A DNA stretch of 42,807 bases from Verrucomicrobia bacterium UBA3761 (GTDB taxonomy: Bacteria > Verrucomicrobiota > Kiritimatiellia > RFP12 > UBA1067). A program made the translations under genes and the position numbers. Where the stretch lies: contig DFGB01000038.1 in assembly GCA_002371135.1 (NCBI GenBank), positions 67,515-110,321 of the forward strand, read 5' to 3'. A model generated the notes under the pieces. That model was not told where the DNA came from. It ran no database searches and saw only the letters and a list, made by a program, of their open reading frames with translations. This document shows, piece by piece, positions 8,756-16,400 of this stretch (position 1 is the stretch's first letter; every line of letters begins with the position of its first letter).

Positions 8756-8884
8756 AAAGTCACACCTGTCACCCCAAAAGTCGCACCTGTCGCCTTTCGA
8801 AGCCATACTTGTCGCTTTCCAAAGTCATACCTGTCACATTCCAAAGTCATAGTTATGGATGAGAAAGGTGATAGGTATGACTCC
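8756..8884. repeat. Degenerate 21-23 base repeat array, four direct and one inverted copy
   Basis: Direct units begin at 8756, 8777, 8800 and 8821, with a partial unit at 8843. The consensus is AAAGTCAYACCTGTCRC followed by YTTTCC. An inverted copy lies at 8863-8884. Each unit contains two GTCRC-like words 9 bases apart. The array occupies the divergent region between the antiporter promoter and the type III effector candidate. There are no unique spacers, so it is not CRISPR-like. It could bind a regulator of either flanking gene or be a dispersed repeat. Confidence 0.75.
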
Positions 8885-8970
8885 GGCGTCTCATAGTATT
8901 CGTTTTAAATCGACTGCGTTGGGTTGCCAAATCTCCTCGCTACTCCCCTTCCATCTTCCATGTTCCCTCA

Positions 8971-9009
8971 TTTTTTTTTTGTAACTTTTTTGTGCCGGTC
9001 GTGTATACA
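8971..9009 (+). promoter_or_regulatory. Possible promoter with a T10 tract before the effector gene
   Basis: A run of ten T residues (8971-8980) directly abuts GTAAC. A -10-like TATACA sits at 9004-9009, 31 bases before the start codon. The best -35-like word is TTGTAA at 8979-8984 (19-base spacer), which overlaps the T run, so a change in tract length would shift that element. The promoter assignment is tentative; the T10 run is directly visible. Bases 8885-8970 hold nothing else I recognise. Confidence 0.4.
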
Positions 9010-9040
9010 GGCTGAAATCCCAGTGAAAGGAGATGGAAAA

Positions 9041-12000
9041 ATGCCAGGAGCACCTGAAATAACCGGCTCTCAGCCGTTCAAATTGAAGATCGAGGACTTC
9101 CGGACGAACAACACCGTGAACAACGGTGCGCGCGCCAATCTACCGCCGGCGCTTGGCAATGCGCAGCCGGCCGCCGCGCCGCAACCCGCGGTCGCGCAGG
9201 CCCGGCAGCCGAAAAAAGGCTTTTTCGCGTGGATTGCCAGCTGGTTCTCCCACGCCGAACCGGCCCCCGCCCCGGCGCCGCGCCGCGCGGCCCCGCCCGT
9301 CCCGGAACACAAGAAGTTCAACGACACCCTCCTCAAGAACATCCAAAAGGATTCTCTCGACTCCCTCGGGCAGAACTTCAAGGATGCGCTAGGCGTTCTT
9401 GAGAGCTCGCTGCGCCAGAAATTCGGGCCGGACATCTTCCCCGAAGATCGCAACATCTGCACTCTGCTCTCCTCGAGCAAGTACATGGGGAATATGGAGA
9501 CTCGTGTAAAAGAGGCCAACGCGGCCGGACGCGAGCTTACGCCCGATGATATAGCGCAGGAATACACCGAGAGGGCGGACTACATGCTCAACGCGAGGGT
9601 CGTCGGGCAAAAGTTCCTCGCCATGTGCAAAGCCGCCAACGTAAAGCCCGGCGGGACGGCGAATTCCCAGGGAATTCTGGCGCTGAATTGCTTCCCTGAA
9701 ATAGGCGAAGAACTCTCTGCGTGCAAGACGCAGGCCGAGGTTGCGCAGGTCCTGGAGAAGCACTCCGGCAAGCTCGCCGGTCTCGTCCAGACGAGAAAGG
9801 CGCTGAACGAGGCGCTGGACACTGTCAAGCCTTCCATCTCCGGGAGAATCGCCGACGCTATGGGAATGAACAAGTTCCTCGCATCGTCCATAATCCATAC
9901 GCAGAGAGTGGAGAACAAACTCGACAAGCTCGCCGGCGAGATTATTGAAGGAAAGGCGCCGGGCTGCAAGGAACCCGGATTCGACGTCAAAGCAGCGCTG
10001 ACGAAGGTGGTGGACGATTTCGTGAACGAGCGCACATCCTACATGTCTGAAATCGATGCGCTGGATATCGACGAAGGCGTAAAGCAGCGCTGGAAGGCGT
10101 CGGTCCTGAATGCCGATTCGCTCCCGGCCATGCGTCCTGCGAAACTTCTGGCCGTGGCCGGCGCCATCGACACCGGCAAACTAGAAGGCGCGCTCGACAG
10201 CGGCCTCCCGTTGCGTCTCAAATGCGCGATTTTCAGCGATATGAGCAAGTCGGTTGACAACGCCATCAAAGAGGCGTTGGGCGACGATGCGTACAAAAAA
10301 CTCGGCAGCGACGAAAAGACGTTCTTCACGAGCATCGCCGAGGATATCGCGCTTGCCGCCAAGCCCGCGATCAAAAATAAAGTCCACGCAACCGAAGGCG
10401 TGCTCAAGGAGAATGTGATGGCGGAATTGTCCAAAACATTCCAGACCGACGCGTCCATTTTCGCATCTTCGCTTGTGGGCGTTTCGACGCCGACGGCGAA
10501 GAACCCGTTGGCCGCCCCGATGCGGCTCGCAGAAGCCGTCAACAAGCAGGTCGAGGCCGCGCTCGCAGAAGGCGGATTCACCGACGCCAAGATAATCGCC
10601 GACGTCAAGGCCGCGTTTGCCGCAAGAGGCAACACCGTCCTGAAGAGCGCCGAATCCCTCGCCGCGCTGTCGCAGTTTGTCGACTCCGTCAAGGAGCAGG
10701 CGCTGGACGTCGCCAAGGCCCTCGAATCGGTGGCGAAAACGCGTGCGACGGCCAAGAACGTCGCCGCAACGACGATCGCCGCCTCCACGGGGCTCGGCAA
10801 GGGGTTCGTGGCCAATACTCTGGATGCGTCCACCATTGCATCCGACTCCGGCAAGCTCCGCTTCCTCTACGAGGACGTCATCGCCGATGTGAAGAACGGG
10901 AATAAAGTCGATTTCCCCGCCGTCGCGAACAAGGCGAGCAAGATCGTAGGGGATTTCGCACTCGCCAAGGTCGAGATCCTGAAGAGCATCGACGAAACCG
11001 GGTTCGAGCCTGCGGACCGCGCCTACTATTTGAAGACCGCCCTGCGAGAGGGTTCGTTCAAAGACGCGCTCGTCGTCGCGCTCGCCCGTGAACTCGCCGG
11101 GAACGCCTCCATGAAAAAGGTGTTCAACTCCCTCGTGGAAATGCTCAAGCCGGAAAACGCCGCCACGCTCGACGCCAAGGGAATCGGCGCCGGCTTCCAA
11201 GTGTTCGCGAAGGCCTTCTCGCAGGAAATCCTCGCCAACCACCCGGACGCGGCGGCCAAGATGGCCGACTCGAGCGATTTGCAGCATCTTGTGCAGATGA
11301 TGACGCTTTCGCTCCTCGGGAAGGATCATCCGGAAATCCCGGAACGCCTTGCGAAACTCGCCGAATCCGGCAAACTCGTCGAAATCGAAAACAGCCTGAG
11401 CGCATCCATGAACGAGGTCCGCACGGCCAAGATGGACTACATGACGCTCGAACAGTACAATCTCATGGGTCCGGCCGCCGGAGAGCCTATCCGCTCCGTC
11501 TTGAACAACCCCGACCTTCAGTTCGACAAGGCGAAATACGACCAGTGCGTCGAGGACTTCTCGACCCTCAACGTCGCCAACACCTTCCTCGGCATCATGA
11601 CGAGCGACTTCCCCACCAAAACCGCGTTCACCGGCGTCGAGCAGTATGCGGCGCGCAAACTGACCGGCGGCGAAATGGTCAGGAAGTACTCCGAGGGTCT
11701 TGCGCCGGAGGCGGTGCCGGTCCTGGACAAACTCGTCAGCCGCCTCGACTGGAGGCCGGATTTTGCGGAGAACTCCGAGAAAATCGTCAAAGGCTTCGTC
11801 GAAGACCTCAAGGCATGGCGCGATATCGAGCCTGGCTCGCCAGATGCCAACGGTCTTGAGAAAGTCTTTCTCCGCCGCATGAACGAATACTTGACCGACA
11901 CCGTTGGCGACGCGTCGCGCAAGAACAAGTTCAACGACGCCGGCATCTTCGAAACGTTCATCCAGGACCTCCCGCGCAACAAGTACGTCTTGAACGGCTC

Positions 12001-12466
12001 CACCGTGCCTACGGATACCGCCCCCAAGATGATTGAGGCGTTCAAGAAGGCGCTTGGCAACGATCCCGCCAAGCTCAAAACCGTCTCCGTGATGCTGAAT
12101 CAGCAGATATTCGGCGAACTCACCACCGCGGTGCCAAACAAGACGCCGCTTGCCTCGTGGAAACAGGGACAGGCAGACGAGCAGACCGCGAACATCCCGG
12201 GCATCGAGAAGTTCGTCTCTCGCGACATCAACCGCTCCAAGTACCCGCTCTTTGGGTCCGGTCCCATGTCTTTCGAGATCGACGTCGCACCCGACGGCAA
12301 TTCGGCGAAGATCCGCGCCAAGTGCGAATCGCCAATCATCGGAGACATTACGCTCATGGATGCCGGCAAGGAAGTCGGCAAGTGCATTTTCACGCAGGAG
12401 TTCACGCTTGAACTCGGCGACAAACCCGCAATCAAGGACCTCAAAATAGGACAGACGTTGGCATGA
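9041..12466 (+). CDS. Large non-Sec helical protein, candidate type III secretion effector
   Basis: 1141 residues from the ATG at 9041, chosen because AAAGGAGA lies about 7 bases upstream; an in-frame start at 8924 lacks this. There is no signal peptide and no membrane anchor. Residues 1-33 are polar. Residues 34-93 are rich in Pro/Ala and contain a short aromatic patch (KKGFFAWIASWF, 58-69). The rest is predicted long alpha-helical sequence with many Ala/Lys/Glu and few aromatics, ending in a short beta-rich segment (about 1070-1141). I recognise no enzymatic domain. The next gene overlaps it by 4 bases and encodes a CesT-type chaperone. This is the classic arrangement of a type III effector and its dedicated chaperone, and is the main evidence for secretion. 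A polar N-terminus with a following chaperone-binding region fits but is not proof. No type III apparatus gene is in this window. Alternatives are a large cytoplasmic scaffold or a translocator. Confidence 0.6.
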   Translation: MPGAPEITGSQPFKLKIEDFRTNNTVNNGARANLPPALGNAQPAAAPQPAVAQARQPKKGFFAWIASWFSHAEPAPAPAPRRAAPPVPEHKKFNDTLLKNIQKDSLDSLGQNFKDALGVLESSLRQKFGPDIFPEDRNICTLLSSSKYMGNMETRVKEANAAGRELTPDDIAQEYTERADYMLNARVVGQKFLAMCKAANVKPGGTANSQGILALNCFPEIGEELSACKTQAEVAQVLEKHSGKLAGLVQTRKALNEALDTVKPSISGRIADAMGMNKFLASSIIHTQRVENKLDKLAGEIIEGKAPGCKEPGFDVKAALTKVVDDFVNERTSYMSEIDALDIDEGVKQRWKASVLNADSLPAMRPAKLLAVAGAIDTGKLEGALDSGLPLRLKCAIFSDMSKSVDNAIKEALGDDAYKKLGSDEKTFFTSIAEDIALAAKPAIKNKVHATEGVLKENVMAELSKTFQTDASIFASSLVGVSTPTAKNPLAAPMRLAEAVNKQVEAALAEGGFTDAKIIADVKAAFAARGNTVLKSAESLAALSQFVDSVKEQALDVAKALESVAKTRATAKNVAATTIAASTGLGKGFVANTLDASTIASDSGKLRFLYEDVIADVKNGNKVDFPAVANKASKIVGDFALAKVEILKSIDETGFEPADRAYYLKTALREGSFKDALVVALARELAGNASMKKVFNSLVEMLKPENAATLDAKGIGAGFQVFAKAFSQEILANHPDAAAKMADSSDLQHLVQMMTLSLLGKDHPEIPERLAKLAESGKLVEIENSLSASMNEVRTAKMDYMTLEQYNLMGPAAGEPIRSVLNNPDLQFDKAKYDQCVEDFSTLNVANTFLGIMTSDFPTKTAFTGVEQYAARKLTGGEMVRKYSEGLAPEAVPVLDKLVSRLDWRPDFAENSEKIVKGFVEDLKAWRDIEPGSPDANGLEKVFLRRMNEYLTDTVGDASRKNKFNDAGIFETFIQDLPRNKYVLNGSTVPTDTAPKMIEAFKKALGNDPAKLKTVSVMLNQQIFGELTTAVPNKTPLASWKQGQADEQTANIPGIEKFVSRDINRSKYPLFGSGPMSFEIDVAPDGNSAKIRAKCESPIIGDITLMDAGKEVGKCIFTQEFTLELGDKPAIKDLKIGQTLA

Positions 12467-12885
12467 CACACAAAGAACTATTGCACAAACTCGGCGAACA
12501 CGCCGGGGTTGAACTGGAACTCTCCGAAGCCGGCACCGCGGCCGTGAAATTCGACGGCGACGAAATCGACTTCGAAACGGACGACGGCAAACTGTACATC
12601 TATGCCGACATCGCCTCCGCCGACGGCCGCGAGGGGGACTTCGGGAAACTCCTCGAAGCGAACAACCTCCTCGCCGGCACGGACGGCGCGACAATCGGAC
12701 TTGATCGCGAGCGCGACATGCTCACGCTGTGCAGAATGTTCGAGGGCGAGACGGAATACGCCGCGTTCGAGCAGGCCGTGGCGGGTTTCACGACCGCGCT
12801 GCGCATCATACGCAAGGAGCTTGCAGACGGCGGAGACGCCGCCGCGCCGCAGCCGGACCTCGGCGGCCATTTCATGAAAGTGTAA
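12463..12885 (+). CDS. CesT/Tir-family type III secretion chaperone
   Basis: 140 residues, small and acidic, overlapping the upstream gene by ATGA (12463-12466), so translation is probably coupled. The order of elements fits CesT-family class I chaperones. An N-terminal helix (LLHKLGEHAGVELEL) leads to paired strands (AAVKFDGDEIDFET, GKLYIYADIA), then a helix with the family's LLEANNLLAG signature. Further strands (ATIGLDRERDMLTLC) and a long C-terminal helix (FEQAVAGFTTALRIIRKEL) follow. A short Gly/Ala/Pro-rich tail ends the protein, as in chlamydial Slc1-like chaperones. Such proteins work as homodimers that bind an N-terminal segment of the partner and keep it secretion-competent. The partner is inferred to be the 1141-residue protein. 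Confidence 0.82.
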   Translation: MTHKELLHKLGEHAGVELELSEAGTAAVKFDGDEIDFETDDGKLYIYADIASADGREGDFGKLLEANNLLAGTDGATIGLDRERDMLTLCRMFEGETEYAAFEQAVAGFTTALRIIRKELADGGDAAAPQPDLGGHFMKV

Positions 12886-12954
12886 AGGATAAGCAGGAAG
12901 TAGTTCTCCGCCCGCGTTGCGCTTGGGGATATAAGTTGCCATGCGAGCGGTTGC

Positions 12955-13023
12955 CGTAGGCAAAGCGGCGAAGCCGCGACAGAACACAGCCGGGGGTGAA
13001 GCGCGAAGCGCGGAACCACCGGC
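12955..13023. repeat. GC-rich palindromic intergenic element
   Basis: After the chaperone gene, small palindromes follow one another: GCGGCGAAGCCGC at 12965-12977, then a longer imperfect hairpin with arms CAGCCGG (12987) and CCGGCTG (13017) around GCGCGAAGCGC. No T run follows, so it is not a clear terminator. It gives rise to spurious short reading frames. Confidence 0.6.
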
Positions 13024-13065
13024 TGACGCCACGAATTATTGTGCTGGCCAGAGTTTTAGTCAGTA

Positions 13066-13184
13066 TTTTATCGCAGAGACCCGAGAGGCGCAGAGCATGA
13101 AAAGGTCTAATAAAACCCTGCGTACTCCGCGTCTCTGCGTCTCTGCGATAAATATTGGCCTTATTCATGTCCACCACAATAAAT
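13066..13184 (-). repeat. CAGAG-type composite hairpin element, copy 1
   Basis: Two arms built of 8-9 base CGCAGAGA-like units face each other (13066-13095 and 13118-13152, both ending in TTTATCGCAGAGAC when read outward-in), forming a long imperfect hairpin. Next to it, 13159-13184 is the exact reverse complement of the 26 bases at 20099-20124 that flank copy 2 (begins ATTTATTGTGGTGG). A 19-base stretch of the left arm (TATCGCAGAGACCCGAGAG, starting at 13069) is also identical to copy 2, in direct orientation. This copy therefore mixes modules in both orientations relative to copy 2. Confidence 0.88.
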
Positions 13185-13220
13185 CCAGCCCTGAATGGGG
13201 CGACAGAGCAAATATGGAAA

Positions 13221-13286
13221 TGTGAAAATACCCAATTCCATTGTTGCCAATTGGAACTGGGTATTGGCATTGGCAATATTTTCACA
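13221..13286. repeat. Long interrupted hairpin
   Basis: TGTGAAAATA (13221-13230) pairs perfectly with TATTTTCACA (13277-13286). Inside it CCCAATTCCA (13231-13240) pairs at 9 of 10 positions with 13252-13261. The right side has a bulge containing a duplicated ATTGGC. It lies between element copy 1 and the heptamer run, about 210 bases past the 3-prime end of the giant surface gene. Confidence 0.65.
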
Positions 13287-13295
13287 CTGGCAACA

Positions 13296-13330
13296 TTCCC
13301 CCTTCCCCCTTCCCTCTTCCCTCTTCCCCC
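13296..13330 (-). repeat. Five in-phase GRGGGAA heptamers
   Basis: Plus-strand units of 7 bases are TTCCCCC twice, TTCCCTC twice and TTCCCCC once, with no phase breaks. On the minus strand they read GRGGGAA. They directly follow the T tract of the terminator at 13333-13362 in the transcription direction of the surface gene. Confidence 0.8.
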
Positions 13331-13332
13331 AT

Positions 13333-13362
13333 AAAAAACCGCCCCCGGGAACCCGGGAGCGG
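13333..13362 (-). terminator. Rho-independent terminator of the surface protein gene
   Basis: On the minus strand an 11-base GC-rich stem with one mismatch (CCGCTCCCGGG / CCCGGGGGCGG, loop TT) is followed at once by six T. It lies 138 bases past the stop codon at 13500. The intervening 3-prime region shows nothing else. Confidence 0.85.
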
Positions 13363-13499
13363 CGAGGATTGAAGCGAAAGTTACCAACCTCAAGACCAGA
13401 TTCGTTGAGAGAGGTATTCAAGACGCCGTATCTGCGTCAGGGGTCTAGTCGGCCAGCCGCTTTCATCATTCCTCGAAATCATGGCAAATGGCGAAATCT

Positions 13500-16400
13500 T
13501 CATTCCGCCGGCGCGGCGACATCAACGCCAAGCTTGTAGTATTTGACTGGATTCGGCGTTGCCGTGGCGTTGAGCGAGGTCGTCGTGCCCGTGGCCTGGA
13601 CAGTCGACTCCGCCGTGAACGAGCCAGTCGCCGAATCGCACGACTCCAGGGAATACCACAGCCCCGGAATCGTCTTCACGGAGAACGACGGCTTCTCCTC
13701 CGCCACACCAAACGGCGCCTCCGCCGCCAGCGCCGGCGTCACAGAGACGACCTCCTCGCCGACTGTCAAAGACGCTCTGGCATTCAACGAGAATGTGTAG
13801 GTGATCGGATCCAACGAAAATATCCCAAAAATATTTTGTTCGCCACCTTCGTATTTAGACTTGATTGCGATATCCTCAAGACCGCCGAGTAGTCCAGTGC
13901 CACCTGTAAACGCGAACGAGGATGTTGTCGGGTAGAACGTCACTCCTTTGGCACTCTCAGGTATTGCAACCGTTGCGGCAGTGTTAGTAATTACCGCCGT
14001 TGTGCCGTCCATATAACCCGCATGGCGGTTTATAGGAGTCTTGACGAAGACGCATTCGTCATCGTATTCCCACTCGAAATCGGCGGCTGCGCCACCGACA
14101 GTGACAGCCGTTACGCTGACAGCACCGGATCCGCCAATGGAGAGCAGCGGGGTGCCGGGATCGACAGTCGCTCCATCTCCCAGCGCGAGGGTCGCGATAG
14201 TCAAAGTTTTGTCCGTATTGTTGACTATGGTGCCAGAATAGCCGCTCACTTCGGTAATGGCAATGGACGTAGGTGACGTGCTTGTCCCGTACACCAAGTC
14301 GCCCGTGCCGGTGATCTTCGCGAACGAATATGCACGTGGTGAGAATCCCGTCATGTTCATATCGCCGTCAAGCCGCAGTGTCATTGCAAGCTCGGTGTAG
14401 GGGGATGTCAGCCAACCGCCCGTCATTCCGCGAAGCGCAATCGTCGAGCCGGACTTCCCGTAGTTGTTCAGATTTACACCGCTCGTTGCCGCAGAGAACT
14501 CCGGCAAATCGACCGTTCCCGTCCAGTCGCCGAGAGACAGCGCACTCGACGGCAGCGAATAGAACCACAGCGTCCCGGAACCGGCGAGGGAGTTTGCAAT
14601 CGACGCGCTTCCTCCGACCTTGAGCGTCTTGCCGCTGTCAATTGTAACAGTGGCATTGCCCGTGACCGCACCATTCAGCCAGGTCTCGTTGCTGCCGCTC
14701 GACCCCATCTTTATCGTCCCGCTGCCGTTCATGGTCATTGCGCCGAGAGTCAGTCCGCGGTACGTGGCGCCGAACGTGAGCGTGCATCCCGTGGTGACTG
14801 TAATCGTGGTTCCGCCAAGGATTTCCGACGTCACGCCAGGCTCGAATGCATAGTCTTTCTCGATGCGAATCTTCGTCACATTCTCCGGGAGCGTCGCGTC
14901 GAAATAAGCTGTCGAACTCTGGCCGCCTGTCAAGTATGCCGGAATGACGACCGTATCGCCGCTGAATACTTTCGTCACGGCTCCGTATGCATTGGTGACG
15001 CTGATGGTGTTGCCGGACGCATTCGACCAGTATCCTCCCGTGTAGTAAACATCGCCGCCTATGTCATGGTCAAGACCATACGTGTAGTAGTATGCAAGCG
15101 AACCAGCGTCATACGTCAGCTCGGACACGTGGTAGTCACTGAGCGACTGCGCGTCACTGTGCGTAATCACCTGCACCGGCCATGTGGTCGTATCCGACAG
15201 ATCTGACGGTGCCGCCGAAACACCCGTGAGACGGACTATGTTGCGCCTCGTCTCCGAGTTGATCGGGATGTTCGAGAAATCGAACGTCAGAGTCTTGCCG
15301 GTGGCGACCTCGACGCGCGCTGCGGAGAAATCCACGGCGTCGGCGGCGACTGTGGTGTCGGTTTCGACAATGACGTCAACGGCGGAGAGCGTCGCGGCGT
15401 TGGCTACCTTCGTGACCGTGATTGCGCCAGCGCCATTGAACGTCAGCGTCTCGTAGAGCGATGCGGTGGCGAGATTCGCGGCGATTGACGAGTCAGCCGT
15501 CGCCGTCAATTCCACGATGCCGTCAGCCTCAGGCTCATCTGCCGTTTCGCTCCCCTTCGTCCAGGCATCCGTCGCAGACCATTCGAGTTCGCTTTCTCCA
15601 GCTAGGGTGCGCTCAAAGGTGGAAGAAGGAGATTCGTAAGGATGGTCGTTATGGAGTTTCGCGATCATGTTCGCGTCAATTGCGAAGTTGTAGATGCGCA
15701 TGTAATCGACATTGCCGCCTGTCGCTTTCTCGCTATTGTAAAGCCTCACGAGTCCGCAGCCAGTTGGAATGCCGTTGCGGACCGAGCCGAACTGGAAGCC
15801 ATCGCTCAGATCGCCGATTGCTCCGTTGTAGCGTGTGACGAGATTGCCGTCGCAGTAGATATCCACTGCATTGGCCGTTTTGACGAACGCATAGACATGC
15901 ATCGCCGTAGTGGCATGGGCGACGGACATGGTGGCGAGTTCCGTGACCTGGACATTGTCTCCGCCACCCTTTACGAGCCGCGCAGTATTCGCCGTCTCAC
16001 CCGCCGCGAGCGCGACAAACGAGGATTTATTGCCGAAGGCGACGATGATGCCGTTGGCCTTCTGCGGCACAGTGCATCGTATCGCCGCTGACCAGTCGCC
16101 GCTGAGGTTGAATTTGCTGTCATTGCCAGGGCAAACTGCCGTATAGACGGACCAATTCGAGGTTTCACCGTCCCGCAGGAAGTTGGGGTCGGAAGAATCC
16201 CAAGTTGTAGCGTTCTTCTTGTCGCTGCCTGTGTCAGTCCAGGCGTTGTCGAACTCGTAATCGTGGTTGCAGATTGTCGAGCCGCTTACGACAGCAGTCT
16301 CCGCGAGTGCGCCGGTGCCGTCCGATGGCGTAATCGTCACCGTCGTGCCGTCAAGCTTGTTGACGGTTATGGAGGTGATGGAGGAATCAATGCCCGTTAC

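Noticed and set aside
8756..8884. CRISPR array
   Set aside because: Units touch each other with no unique spacers, copies are degenerate and one is inverted, and no cas gene is near.
10181..12694. 837-codon open frame on the minus strand
   Set aside because: It lies wholly antisense to the effector and chaperone genes, is full of Arg/Gly/Val from inverted GC-rich codons, has no ribosome binding site and matches no protein pattern. It is a shadow of high-GC coding.
12600..13019. Small minus-strand gene after the chaperone
   Set aside because: The frame is antisense to the chaperone gene and then runs through the palindromic GC element. Its peptide is typical of translated intergenic repeats.
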